NCBI GenBank assembly: GCA_964526835.1
Contig: CAZGMK010000004.1
Span: 62,001-126,000 of the forward strand
Length of the DNA: 64,000 nt
Origin: DAOSXA01 sp964526835
Lineage (GTDB): Bacteria; Zixibacteria; MSB-5A5; GN15; FEB-12
Reading direction: 5' to 3'
Shown: one piece after another, positions 25,364-34,629 of the stretch
Numbering within the stretch: the stretch's first letter is position 1
Layout of the letters: each line of letters starts with the position of its first letter
The notes under the pieces: generated by a model
Database searches by the model: none
What the model saw: only the letters and a program-made list of their open reading frames with translations
What the model was told of the DNA's origin: nothing
Position numbers and translations under genes: made by a program

Positions 25364-26910
25364 AACTCGTAACCGCGGAACAGATGCGGGCGGTGGACAA
25401 GGCCGCCATCGAAGGACGGGGTATTCCCTCGGAAATACTCATGGAAAACGCCGGGCGCGGCATAGCTGAGCACATCATGATGCTGATCGCCGACCCCGAT
25501 GACCAGCCGCGCTTCACCATCTTCTGCGGTAAGGGTAACAACGGCGGCGACGGCTTCGTGGTCGGGCGTTATCTGGCTGAGGCCGGCTGCGATGTTACTT
25601 TTTTCTTCCTCGGACCGATTGACAAACTCAGCCGGGATGCACGTCTCAATTTCGATCGGGTCGCAGGCAAGGGCCTCGAATTGATCGAACTGAAGGACGA
25701 ATCCGATCTGCCCGAGCGTCTCGAATCCGATTTCATTGTCGATGCCGTCTTCGGCACCGGTTTTTCAGGTGCACCGCGAGGGCTCGCCGGAAAGGTGATC
25801 GAGTACATGAACGATCGGACACAACCAGTGATCTCAGTCGATATGCCCTCGGGGCTCAACGCCGACACCGGAGACCATGAGGGTGAGGTTGTCCAGGCAA
25901 TATGCACCTGCACCCTGGCCCTGCCCAAGTACGGTCTGTATGTTTCACCGGGGCGCGAACTGGCCGGACAGGTTCTGGTAGTCCCTATCGGGATTCCATC
26001 CGACGTCGTCGATGAATTCAACTTCACGACTAACCTGACCACCCTGATCAGTATGACCTGGCTTCTGCCGGAACGCCCGTCGGAAGGGCACAAGGGCACA
26101 TTCGGGAAAGTGCTGTTGGTGGCCGGATCACTGGGGCTGACCGGTGCGGCCGCAATGGCGGCGAAGAGCGCCCTCCGCTGCGGCTGCGGTCTGGCCAAGA
26201 TCGCGGCCCCGCGGAGTGTCCTGCCTATCATCGCCCCTGTGTGCCAGGAAGCGACGGGCCATCCGCTGCCGGAAGTGTCCAAGAAAGGTGTCCTGGCGAC
26301 TCGTGCGCTCGGCGAAATCCGCGAGCTGGCCGGCGCTCACGACGCCATAGCCATCGGGCCGGGAATCGGACAACACCACGAGACCGCCGAGCTGGTTCGT
26401 CGCCTGGTAGCGAGAATCGATCTCCCGGCGGTGATAGATGCCGACGGCCTCAATGCCCTGGCCGGTCACATGGGAATAATCAAGGACAAAGCCGACTCCG
26501 GCCAACTGGTCCTGACTCCACATCCGGGCGAGTTCTATCGCCTGACCGAGAAGAAGCCGCCGACCGACATCCACGGACGCGTTAAGATGGCCGCCGAGTT
26601 CGCCGCCGAGTACAATGTAGTTCTGGTCCTCAAGGGCAGCCCAAGCGTCATTGCCGAGCCGGGAGGACAGACATGGGTCAATCCTACCGGCAACAACGGT
26701 ATGGCTTCCGGCGGTACCGGCGATGTCCTGACCGGTGCAATCGCCTCGCTGCTCGCGCAGGGCCTCGATCCCATTGACGCCGCTGTAGCGGGGTGCTTTG
26801 TCCATGGTCTCGCGGGGGATTTTGCAGTCGATGAGATGACCGAGCGGGCCCTGATCGCCGGTGATGTCATCGACTTCCTTCCAGCGGCCTTCGACGGAAT
26901 AGGGGTATAG
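25360..26910 (+). CDS. nnr: Bifunctional NAD(P)H-hydrate epimerase/dehydratase
   Basis: This 516-aa enzyme repairs damaged NADHX and NADPHX. The N-terminal epimerase domain (YjeF_N) has the nucleotide loop GKGNNGGDGFVVGR at about 50; the C-terminal ADP/ATP-dependent dehydratase (ribokinase-like) has NNGMASGGTGDVLTG near 455, with the catalytic Asp. The start at ATG 25360 fits the family ('MKLVTAEQMRAVD') and overlaps the lon stop by 4 nt. Placing metabolite repair directly behind Lon gives one transcript for protein and cofactor damage control. Confidence 0.95.
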   Translation: MKLVTAEQMRAVDKAAIEGRGIPSEILMENAGRGIAEHIMMLIADPDDQPRFTIFCGKGNNGGDGFVVGRYLAEAGCDVTFFFLGPIDKLSRDARLNFDRVAGKGLELIELKDESDLPERLESDFIVDAVFGTGFSGAPRGLAGKVIEYMNDRTQPVISVDMPSGLNADTGDHEGEVVQAICTCTLALPKYGLYVSPGRELAGQVLVVPIGIPSDVVDEFNFTTNLTTLISMTWLLPERPSEGHKGTFGKVLLVAGSLGLTGAAAMAAKSALRCGCGLAKIAAPRSVLPIIAPVCQEATGHPLPEVSKKGVLATRALGEIRELAGAHDAIAIGPGIGQHHETAELVRRLVARIDLPAVIDADGLNALAGHMGIIKDKADSGQLVLTPHPGEFYRLTEKKPPTDIHGRVKMAAEFAAEYNVVLVLKGSPSVIAEPGGQTWVNPTGNNGMASGGTGDVLTGAIASLLAQGLDPIDAAVAGCFVHGLAGDFAVDEMTERALIAGDVIDFLPAAFDGIGV

Positions 26911-26980
26911 CACTCCAGCCCCGAGTCCCGGCCAAGTTCGACATGCCCTCGGGCGGACAGCCGGACAACAGGATTCGCGC

Positions 26981-29389
26981 TCATTCAATCGTCAAGTCAT
27001 ACGGCAGGCGGGCATAGAGGCCCTCGCGGGGAATAGCCGCGCGGACCGCCGTGGCCACCTGATCGGCATCACTACCCCACAGAGCCGAGATAAACCAGTC
27101 AAGCATCGACTGTCCCGGCGGGAGGAGCCAGGCTCGCTTGCGCGGGTAGACAACGACGTCATATTCGGTCAGCCCCTGTTGGTCGGCGGCATAGTCCAGG
27201 GCCGCCTTGAGGCCACCGAGGTCATCGACGAGTCCAACCTGCACCGCCTGGCGTCCGGTCCACACTCGTCCGCGCCCCAGAGCGTCAACTGAATCGGGTG
27301 AGATCCGGCGGTTGTCCGCCACCAGGTCAACGAAATGCCCGTAGAAGGCTTCGATCAGGTGTTTCGCCTTCGCGCGTTCTTCCTCGGTAAACAGACGCAT
27401 CGTGGTGTGCATTCCGGCCATGCGACCGCGGGTGTACAACTCCTTGCCGATATCAACTTTGTCGTACAACCCCTCGAGCACCGGTTTCCCGGCGAAGATA
27501 CCAATCGAGCCTGTCACGGTGGCCGGGTTCGCAAAGAGCCTGCTTCCCGGCATAGAGAAGTAGTACGCCGCCGAGGCCGCTGTATTGCCCATGGAAACCA
27601 GCACCGGACGCCGCTTGGAGGCCTTCTCAATGCAGTGATGAATCTCATCGCCGGCCAGGGCCAGGCCACCGGGCGAATCGACTCGCAGAACAACGGCGCG
27701 GACCTGCGGGTCCGATACGGCCGCGCTGAGTCCCTCCTGGATTGAAGATGGCGTGACACCATCTAGCCCCGGAGTGAACGGGGAAGCCTCTCCGTCGAAT
27801 TTCACTTCACCGTCGGCCACGACCAGCGCAATCCGGGGTCGTTCCGGCCAATCGTCGTTGACCAGTGTATCGCTCATGTAGCTGCGGAATGAAATCGATG
27901 GTCTGGCGCCGATAGAGTCTTCGAGCTTATCGCGATAACTCAGGCCGTCGACCAGCCCATACTCTAGAGCTTCCTCGGAGGTCAGGGGTCCCTGGTCGAT
28001 GATTGACCTGACCGAGTCCGCGCTCAATCCACGTGCCTCGGCGATGTCGGTAGTGAACTGATAGTACAAATCGTCCAGAAACCGGTTAAGTTGCTCGCGG
28101 TATTGCTCCGACGAGTGCTTGAACATGAATCTCTCGGGGGCCGTCTTGTACTCCCCGATGCGGATGATGTCTGCGTCGACACCGAGCTTCTCCATAGCTC
28201 CGGCATAGAAGGTCAGTTCGGCGCGAAGGCCGACGAGGCGGAGTTCGGCTACCGGGTCCATCAGGATGCGATCAGCAACCGCGGCGACATAGTAATCGAC
28301 ATTGCCGGCGTGGCTGATATGACAGACAACCCGTTTGCCGTGCGCTCTAAAATCGGTCAGGGCGCCTCGCAGTTCCTGGGCCCGCCCCAGGCCCAACGAC
28401 AGCCCTTTGAGGTTGACGACCAGCTCATCGATCGATGGATCCTTGGCGGCGCGGTGAATCTGGAGCAGCAACTGAGCGTAGGCCATGCGATCCCGTCCGA
28501 AAACAACATGCACCGGGTTCTCACTCACATCTCCCTCGATGCCCACTTGCAGGCGACGACGACTCGGGGGTATGATCGACTCCTGCCTGTGGGAAGTGGC
28601 GCCGAAGATGGCGGTTGTTCGACTGTGTTCATCATCGACGAAGCACGACTTGGCGGCGACGAAGTACTGGGCCAGATTCACCCTGAAACCCAACTGGAAA
28701 TTGTCGTCGGTATCGATATACCCGTTCACGGAAATCCCCTTGCCGACATTGTAGTCGGCATGGTAAATGTAGTCGGCGTTGCTCAGTCGTGTGCCCGTGG
28801 ACAGCATCATGTCGGCGGATAGGGTCAGGCGTGGTCCAAAGGGACGGTAGGCCAGGGAATAGCGCGTTTCCGTTTCGGACTCGCGACCGTCGATGGTACG
28901 CGAATTGTTTAGATTCTCAAACACCGCTCCCCATCGGAAAGCTCCGAAGCTACCCATCAGACCGATGTTCCAGAAGTGCTTGTTATCGAAGAAATCCGGG
29001 GCGTCCTTGTAATAGCGATACGAGCCTCCCAGGTGAACCTTGGACCCCAGCGACATGGCCGCCGCGAAGACCCATTCCTGGTAGTCGTCGTCGTCGGGAA
29101 CGTCAACACGGCGATAGGCCGTGCTCAGACGATCGCGGCTGATGACCCAGCCCCAGTTCCTGGCGAAACTGTCGTCGGCGTAGTCGGTCAGGACTTGGAA
29201 ACCCGCCGCTTTATAGCGGGCGAGGCCGGCCGGATTGACCCAGACAGCCTCCGGGCCGAACACCGAAGACGCGGGCTGGAAGTAGAACACTCCCTCCGGC
29301 CCGGCCAGCCGTTGCGAGTGGGCGGCCGAAAGGCAGACAAAGATAATGGATACCAAGAGGACCAGAACATGGATTGTCGATCGGTTCAA
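26981..29389 (-). CDS. sppA: Signal peptide peptidase SppA with N-terminal barrel-like domain
   Basis: This 802-aa protein begins with a Sec signal peptide. Residues about 25-275 look like outer-membrane beta-strand repeats (alternating aromatic strands such as FAAAMSLGSKVHLGGSYRYY and YSLAYRPFGPRLTLSADMM), like PorV/OmpP1-type barrels. From about 300 to the end lie two S49 domains with the SppA dyad: Lys in IGEYKTAPERF near 415 and Ser in MGNTAASAAYYF near 605. SppA normally cleaves residual signal peptides at the inner membrane, so the added domain may place it at the outer membrane. The start is TTG 29389 with GGAGAG upstream, 2 nt after the DUF4097 gene. Confidence 0.85.
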   Translation of the reverse strand: MNRSTIHVLVLLVSIIFVCLSAAHSQRLAGPEGVFYFQPASSVFGPEAVWVNPAGLARYKAAGFQVLTDYADDSFARNWGWVISRDRLSTAYRRVDVPDDDDYQEWVFAAAMSLGSKVHLGGSYRYYKDAPDFFDNKHFWNIGLMGSFGAFRWGAVFENLNNSRTIDGRESETETRYSLAYRPFGPRLTLSADMMLSTGTRLSNADYIYHADYNVGKGISVNGYIDTDDNFQLGFRVNLAQYFVAAKSCFVDDEHSRTTAIFGATSHRQESIIPPSRRRLQVGIEGDVSENPVHVVFGRDRMAYAQLLLQIHRAAKDPSIDELVVNLKGLSLGLGRAQELRGALTDFRAHGKRVVCHISHAGNVDYYVAAVADRILMDPVAELRLVGLRAELTFYAGAMEKLGVDADIIRIGEYKTAPERFMFKHSSEQYREQLNRFLDDLYYQFTTDIAEARGLSADSVRSIIDQGPLTSEEALEYGLVDGLSYRDKLEDSIGARPSISFRSYMSDTLVNDDWPERPRIALVVADGEVKFDGEASPFTPGLDGVTPSSIQEGLSAAVSDPQVRAVVLRVDSPGGLALAGDEIHHCIEKASKRRPVLVSMGNTAASAAYYFSMPGSRLFANPATVTGSIGIFAGKPVLEGLYDKVDIGKELYTRGRMAGMHTTMRLFTEEERAKAKHLIEAFYGHFVDLVADNRRISPDSVDALGRGRVWTGRQAVQVGLVDDLGGLKAALDYAADQQGLTEYDVVVYPRKRAWLLPPGQSMLDWFISALWGSDADQVATAVRAAIPREGLYARLPYDLTIE

Positions 29390-29391
29390 AA

Positions 29392-30441
29392 CTACTCTCC
29401 TTCTTCGATTCCGCGCACATAGATATTGCCATCCCGATTAACCGATGCGGTGACCCAGCCCTTCCCCTCGCCGGCAACCAGATTAAGTCGATTGGGCCGG
29501 ACCAGTTCACTCCGGAAAGGGAAGCCCGAAACCGCGATCCTACCGATTTCATCGACGGCCAGACTCAGAGTCGCGCTTAGGTCAACCGGAACCTCGATCT
29601 CGATGTCCTCATATTCGTTGTTCAGGACCAGCCGGCCGCTACCCAGCTCGCTGACTGAGACGCGGATCGGGCCGTGGCTGCAGCGTATATACGAGCGGGC
29701 ATCGTCGCAATGGAGACGCTCGATTACAATGCGAGCGAAAGTGGTTCGGACATTGGCGCCGCCGACGAGGCTATCGATGCGAATGTCGGCGTTTTCATTG
29801 CGAAAATTCGCGTCACCGCCCACAGTCACCACTCGTCTGGCCGCCAGGGGAGCGTTTGTCGTACTGAGCGAAATTCGACCGGCCACGTCCTCCGCTTCGA
29901 GTCGACGATTAGCCGTGACCAGATCAACCTCCTGATCCACATATTGAACCTTCAGGCGTCCGAGTGAGGACTTGTTGATCACTGCGGCCAGGGGACCTGT
30001 CGCCTCCATGTCGAAATAGGTCGCATCGACATCGAGCCGGCTGCCGGATGGAATGATGACCTGAATGTCTACTATGCCCTCCTCGCCGGTCTGCCACGGC
30101 GGAGGATTCGGGGCGCGCAATTCCAGCCGGAGACCGTCGGGAACTCTCACGAAATCAACGGCTATCTGATCGATGAAGTCTATCGCCCGGCGGCGCTGAC
30201 GGGTCTTGGCCTGTTTGGTGTAGACGGCCGCAGCGGCCGATGTATCCGCAACAGCAACGGTGATCGATCCCCTCAGGCCGGTTGAAGCCCTGACCATCAA
30301 ATGCTGGCCCGGGTTCATGGGCGCCCGGCTCTCAAGGGGGCGCGTGGCGAAAAGGCCTGGTTCTTTCTCGCTCACTTCCTGGGCCGCCGAGCCTGCAGAC
30401 AGCAATCCTGCTGCGGCTATGATCAGCCATATCCTGCGCAT
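29392..30441 (-). CDS. Exported DUF4097-like beta-repeat protein
   Basis: This 349-aa protein has a signal peptide ending near SAAQ. The rest is rich in short beta-strand repeats (VDVDATYFDMEATGPLAAV, NKSSLGRLKVQY, RLEAEDVAGRISLSTTNAPL), a ladder typical of DUF4097/DUF2807 'putative adhesin' right-handed beta-helices. Its role is unknown. I use ATG 30441 with AAGGAG 5 nt upstream rather than GTG 30447. It lies 2 nt after the SpoU gene and 2 nt before sppA, so the three form a tight operon. Confidence 0.7.
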   Translation of the reverse strand: MRRIWLIIAAAGLLSAGSAAQEVSEKEPGLFATRPLESRAPMNPGQHLMVRASTGLRGSITVAVADTSAAAAVYTKQAKTRQRRRAIDFIDQIAVDFVRVPDGLRLELRAPNPPPWQTGEEGIVDIQVIIPSGSRLDVDATYFDMEATGPLAAVINKSSLGRLKVQYVDQEVDLVTANRRLEAEDVAGRISLSTTNAPLAARRVVTVGGDANFRNENADIRIDSLVGGANVRTTFARIVIERLHCDDARSYIRCSHGPIRVSVSELGSGRLVLNNEYEDIEIEVPVDLSATLSLAVDEIGRIAVSGFPFRSELVRPNRLNLVAGEGKGWVTASVNRDGNIYVRGIEEGE

Positions 30442-30443
30442 AG

Positions 30444-31244
30444 TCACTCCTTGCCGTCCTCGAAAAGCCGGTGCATGATGATCGATCCGGCCATGGCCAC
30501 GTTCAGTGATTCGACCTGCTCACGCTGCTCCACTCGCCAGATGCGGTCCGCTACCTGTCGCAAAGCTGCAGATACCCCGGAGGCCTCGGCGCCGAGCGCC
30601 AGAATCAGGGGCCCTCCGGCCAGTTTTCGACCGATCCGCCTCGGCAGCGGGCGACCCTTTAGATCGGCGAGTATGAGCGATCCGCTCCTGCCCGGCAAAT
30701 CCGTCAATATCTCCTCGGCGCCCGCTCGGCCGATGCCGAGGCCGAATATGGCGCCGGCTGACGAGCGCACTACTTTGGGTGCAAACGGGTCGGCTGTTCG
30801 CTCGTCGGTGATCAGACCGTCGAAGCCGAAAGCCAGAGCGCTTCGCATAAGCGTCCCGAGGTTGCCCGGGTCAGCTATTCCGTCGCACAGTAGTACTCTA
30901 CGGTATGAACGCCGCAGGAGTTCATCGAGAGTGGCGGTTGTCGTGGCAAAAATCCCTAGCAGGCCGGATGGTGTCTCGGCCGCGCTGACGGATCGCAATT
31001 GGGCCGATGTAACGCTCAAGACTTCGGCGCCCCGGCTTTGCATATCGGCAACCAGCCTGCGTTCACGCCCGGACAGTTGCGCCTCAGCAAAATACAAGTA
31101 CTCCGGCACTCGATTGTGACGAAGGGCCTCCTCGAAAACACGGACGCCCTCGGCGATGAACCGGTTTTTCTGTGTTCGTCCTTTTTTGCGCGCCAGGGAT
31201 TTGATATCTTTGATTTCGCGTTTGGTTAGCGGCGTCATGGTCAT
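30444..31244 (-). CDS. TrmH/SpoU-family RNA 2'-O-methyltransferase
   Basis: This 266-aa protein shows the three SPOUT knot motifs: DPGNLGTLMRSALAFG (motif 1), ALGAEASGVS (motif 2) and VESLNVAMAGSIIMH (motif 3). An N-terminal substrate-binding domain precedes them. It would methylate a ribose 2'-OH in rRNA or tRNA using S-adenosylmethionine; the RlmB/TsnR-like layout points to rRNA but the target is not determined. Its start is divergent from, and overlapped by, the upstream frame of the PlpD-like gene; actual start codons are 62 nt apart. Confidence 0.88.
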   Translation of the reverse strand: MTMTPLTKREIKDIKSLARKKGRTQKNRFIAEGVRVFEEALRHNRVPEYLYFAEAQLSGRERRLVADMQSRGAEVLSVTSAQLRSVSAAETPSGLLGIFATTTATLDELLRRSYRRVLLCDGIADPGNLGTLMRSALAFGFDGLITDERTADPFAPKVVRSSAGAIFGLGIGRAGAEEILTDLPGRSGSLILADLKGRPLPRRIGRKLAGGPLILALGAEASGVSAALRQVADRIWRVEQREQVESLNVAMAGSIIMHRLFEDGKE

Positions 31245-31268
31245 GGTCGTGGTCGCCCGTCCGGTGGT

Positions 31269-31299
31269 TTGTGGTTATGAACTCACAGACGGCTATAAT
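31269..31299 (+). promoter_or_regulatory. Candidate leaderless promoter of the PlpD-like gene
   Basis: A perfect -10 TATAAT (31294-31299) lies 6 nt before GTG 31306. The best -35 is TTGTGG (31269-31274) with a long 19-bp spacer. There is no ribosome-binding site between. Confidence 0.5.
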
Positions 31300-31305
31300 A
31301 GGCAA

Positions 31306-33903
31306 GTGAAAACTAGTATTGCTGCAATTGTGCTCATGCTGGTGGCTGCGACGGCCCCGGCGCGAACCATTGTTATCGGCGGTCTGGACGGGACGGCCCC
31401 GTCCGATTCATCCCGGCAGTATGAGGTCGCCCTTGCCCTCTCCGGGGGCGGCGCTCGTGGCCTGGCGGTAATCGGCGCCTTGAAGGCCTTCGAGGAGAAG
31501 GGTATAGCAGTGGCCGGGCTGACCGGGACCTCAATCGGCGGCATCGTCGGCGGTCTCTACGCCTGCGGCTACAGCCCCGACGATTTGGCCGACCTGGTGT
31601 ACAGTATCGATCGATCCGGGATGTTCTCGAACCAGCCAAACCGAACGTCGATGTTCCTCACCCAGCGGCAGGAGCGCGGCCGGCATATTCTCTCAGTCCG
31701 TCTCGATGGCCTGCGACCCGTGATACCACAGGCTCTCACCGCCGGGCAACGCCTGACCGAACTACTGACCAGACTCACTTCGCGGGCCAATTACCTTGCG
31801 GACGGGGATTTCAGTCGCCTACACCTTCCGTTCAAGACCATAGCAACCGATATAGTTTCGGGCCGGACCGTAGTCCTCGATAGCGGCTCGATTGTGGATG
31901 CGATGCGGGCAACCATGGCTTTCCCGCTGGCCTTTACGCCTCTGCAATGCGATGGCAGGCTGTTGATGGACGGAGGCATGGTGGTGCCGATTCCGGTGGA
32001 GTTGGCCAGAACTGTTTCGGACAGCACCGGCTTCGTGGTTGCAATCAACACCGCCTCGCCACTGCAACCCCGCAGCGAGCTGGTCACGCCGATCGATATC
32101 GCCAACCAGGCTACCAGCATAATGACAGCCGACAAGTTGAGGCAACAGTTGGCAGCCGCCGACTATGTCATTGAATTCGATATCGACTGGGCGTCCACTT
32201 CCGATTTCAATCTCGCCGACAGCCTGATTGCGGTAGGTTACCGCGAGGGTCTGGCGGCGGCCGATTCGGTTATCTCGCACCTAAGGGCACGTCATCATGA
32301 TCGCCGCTATCGGATTGACTCGGTCGCGTGCGAACCGACTCCTTCCGCCTGGTCTGACTCGCTCAGACAGAGCCTGGTTGGCCGCATGTGGACCGATCAC
32401 AGCTTAACCTGCGAGTTAAGCCGTCTTGCTATCGAGAGGCAACTGTACCGGCTGGAGGCCGAGTTGGAATCATTGCCGAACCGACAGGGGCCACAGGCGG
32501 CCTGCCTGGTGCTGCGAAGCCGGCCGGGCCTGCCGGCATCGTCAGTGTCGTTCCACATTGAGGGTAATCAGACCATCGAAGACTCCACGATCGCCGCGCT
32601 GCTTGTCGACACCTGCTCGGTTCTGTCCGGGGCCTGTATCAAGCAGGGCCTGGAGCGGATAATCGACGAGTATCGCAAGAGAGGTCATGACCTGGCGGAG
32701 ATAACCGGTGTGAGCATCGACCCAGAGGCGAATCGAATCGCTCTGGGGTTAGATGAGGGCCTGGTGCACCGCATCGAGGTCGAGGGCAATGAGCGCACTC
32801 GCGAGTGGTTTATCCGGGCCAACTTCCCTCTCAGGGAAGGCCGCCCGTATTCGTCGTCTCTGGCGGCGCGCGGCCAGGCCGATATCTATGGCACCGACCT
32901 GTTCGATCGGGTGACGATTGAAATGAAACGGTCGGACGACGGCCCGGTGGTCGTTGTGGGTGTACAGGAGAAGGCGTACCTCCAACTGCGTCTGGGCTGG
33001 CACTGGCACGACGATTACGACTCCGAGGAATTCGTGGAGCTGCTGGACGACAATCTTCTGGGCGCCGGTATCGAGGGTCGGCTTCACGCCCGCTATGCGC
33101 CGGACCGCCAGTCGTACTACTCATCGGTTCGTGCGGATCGGATCTTCGACACGTATCTGACCGGGCGCATCAGGCTGTTACATAACCGCCTGAACCGGTA
33201 CCTGTACGACAGTGAGGGCCAGGTGACGGCGGAGCGGAAGGAGAACCGAACCGGCCTGGAGTTTCGTCTGGGCCAGCAGATATCGCGTCTCGGCACGGCC
33301 AGCGCAGCTTTGCGGGCCGAACATGTCGAGTACCGCTCGCCGGAAGGAGTCGAGAGCGACTTCGGCCTGCGGGTGCTGCATCTGCAGTCGCTGGTGGAAA
33401 CATTCAACCGTCGTACTTTCCCGGAAACCGGCAAGCGACACCTCTTCGAGATCGAGTTTGCGGGCGAATTCCTGGGAGGAGACGTCGAGTACACCAAGTT
33501 TTACTCGTCGGTCGAGGCCTACTGGCAGTTCGGGCCGATACTCAATTACCATCCGAGCCTGGCGGTCGGCATCTCGCGTTCCGGACTACCCCCGTCGGAG
33601 AAATTTTACATGGGCGGAATGCGGTCGTTCATGGGCCTGCGGACTTATCAACTCGGCGGCGACAAGCTGTTTCACATGTCGCACGAGGTTCGTTTCAAGT
33701 TGCCGTGGCGGTTATACCTGACCGGACGTTACGATCTGGGTGAGGTCTTCACCAGTGTTGAGGATATCAAGGCCAGACGATTCCGCCACGGCGGCGGGGC
33801 CATCCTGGCTCTCGACTCCCCGATCGGTCCTTTTCAGTTTGCCTACGGCTGGAGCGAAAGGGATATGAAACGCTTCTACATTCACATTGGCCTTCGATTC
33901 TGA
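31306..33903 (+). CDS. Patatin-like phospholipase with POTRA and outer-membrane barrel (PlpD-like)
   Basis: This 865-aa protein resembles type Vd autotransporters such as PlpD. After a signal peptide, the patatin domain shows the oxyanion loop SGGGARG (about 46-52), nucleophile elbow GTSIGG (Ser76) and catalytic Asp in LLMDGGMV near 221. POTRA-like segments follow (VEGNERTREWFIRANFPLREG), then a BamA/surface-antigen-like beta-barrel ending in a terminal Phe, the normal outer-membrane insertion signal. It should be a lipolytic enzyme anchored in or released from the outer membrane. I use GTG 31306, which gives a proper signal peptide and matches the promoter position; the longer frame from 31156 adds sequence overlapping the divergent gene. 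Confidence 0.85.
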   Translation: MKTSIAAIVLMLVAATAPARTIVIGGLDGTAPSDSSRQYEVALALSGGGARGLAVIGALKAFEEKGIAVAGLTGTSIGGIVGGLYACGYSPDDLADLVYSIDRSGMFSNQPNRTSMFLTQRQERGRHILSVRLDGLRPVIPQALTAGQRLTELLTRLTSRANYLADGDFSRLHLPFKTIATDIVSGRTVVLDSGSIVDAMRATMAFPLAFTPLQCDGRLLMDGGMVVPIPVELARTVSDSTGFVVAINTASPLQPRSELVTPIDIANQATSIMTADKLRQQLAAADYVIEFDIDWASTSDFNLADSLIAVGYREGLAAADSVISHLRARHHDRRYRIDSVACEPTPSAWSDSLRQSLVGRMWTDHSLTCELSRLAIERQLYRLEAELESLPNRQGPQAACLVLRSRPGLPASSVSFHIEGNQTIEDSTIAALLVDTCSVLSGACIKQGLERIIDEYRKRGHDLAEITGVSIDPEANRIALGLDEGLVHRIEVEGNERTREWFIRANFPLREGRPYSSSLAARGQADIYGTDLFDRVTIEMKRSDDGPVVVVGVQEKAYLQLRLGWHWHDDYDSEEFVELLDDNLLGAGIEGRLHARYAPDRQSYYSSVRADRIFDTYLTGRIRLLHNRLNRYLYDSEGQVTAERKENRTGLEFRLGQQISRLGTASAALRAEHVEYRSPEGVESDFGLRVLHLQSLVETFNRRTFPETGKRHLFEIEFAGEFLGGDVEYTKFYSSVEAYWQFGPILNYHPSLAVGISRSGLPPSEKFYMGGMRSFMGLRTYQLGGDKLFHMSHEVRFKLPWRLYLTGRYDLGEVFTSVEDIKARRFRHGGGAILALDSPIGPFQFAYGWSERDMKRFYIHIGLRF

Positions 33904-33977
33904 GCAGTTGTTTGCTTGTCCGACAGCTATGCATTCAGTTTATTGAAGACAAAAGGAAGTCGAACCCTGGAGGTTAC

Positions 33978-34619
33978 ATGCAAAGGATAGTTACACTACT
34001 GGTCGCGATCCTGTTCTTGTCCGGCTGTGGCCAGAGGGAAGAGACCGGCGACGCCGCCGATCCCCTGAGAGAACGAGAGCAACTGCTGACATCGGCGGCT
34101 CACAAGATAGTCGGAGACTTCAGCCGCGAGCTCAAGAGCGAATTGCTGGCTGCCATCAACGCCGGCGGTCCCGCTTATGCTGTCCAGGTCTGCAGCGAGT
34201 TAGCGCCCACTATCGCCGATCAGTTCAGTGAGGAACACCAGATACTGGTCCGCCGCGTGAGCGATCGCAACCGCAGTCCGAACAACATCCCCGATTCGCT
34301 GCAGGCTGTATTGCTGGACCGTTTCCGTCAGTCGGATTCGCTGGAAGAGGTGATTGTCTGGAAGGACTACGACAGCCTGCAGGTCTTTGCCTATCACAAG
34401 CCGATCTGGACCGGACAGCTTTGCCTGAACTGCCATGGCCCGCAGGAGAAGCTCGATCGGGAGCTGCAGCAGACTTTGGCGGAGAAGTACCCGAATGATC
34501 TGGCTACGGGTTTCCGGGAAGGTGATTTGCGCGGTATGTTCGTGGTCGAGATCGTCTGGCCCACGGCCGAGCCGAGAGTGAAAAGGCTCGTCAGCGGGAG
34601 TCCCGGCTCAACGCCCTAG
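33978..34619 (+). CDS. Tll0287-like (DUF3365) one-heme lipoprotein
   Basis: This 213-aa lipoprotein (lipobox LSGC) has the DUF3365/Tll0287-like fold: 'AINAGGPAYAVQVCSELAP', 'RRVSDRNRSPNNIPD' and one c-type heme motif CLNCH near residue 155. Related domains occur as haem-based sensors or small cytochromes. GGAGG lies 5 nt before ATG 33978. It follows the PlpD-like gene by 74 nt. Its heme could serve in periplasmic electron transfer or redox sensing; the sequence does not decide which. Confidence 0.82.
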   Translation: MQRIVTLLVAILFLSGCGQREETGDAADPLREREQLLTSAAHKIVGDFSRELKSELLAAINAGGPAYAVQVCSELAPTIADQFSEEHQILVRRVSDRNRSPNNIPDSLQAVLLDRFRQSDSLEEVIVWKDYDSLQVFAYHKPIWTGQLCLNCHGPQEKLDRELQQTLAEKYPNDLATGFREGDLRGMFVVEIVWPTAEPRVKRLVSGSPGSTP

Positions 34620-34629
34620 AAACAGGCTC

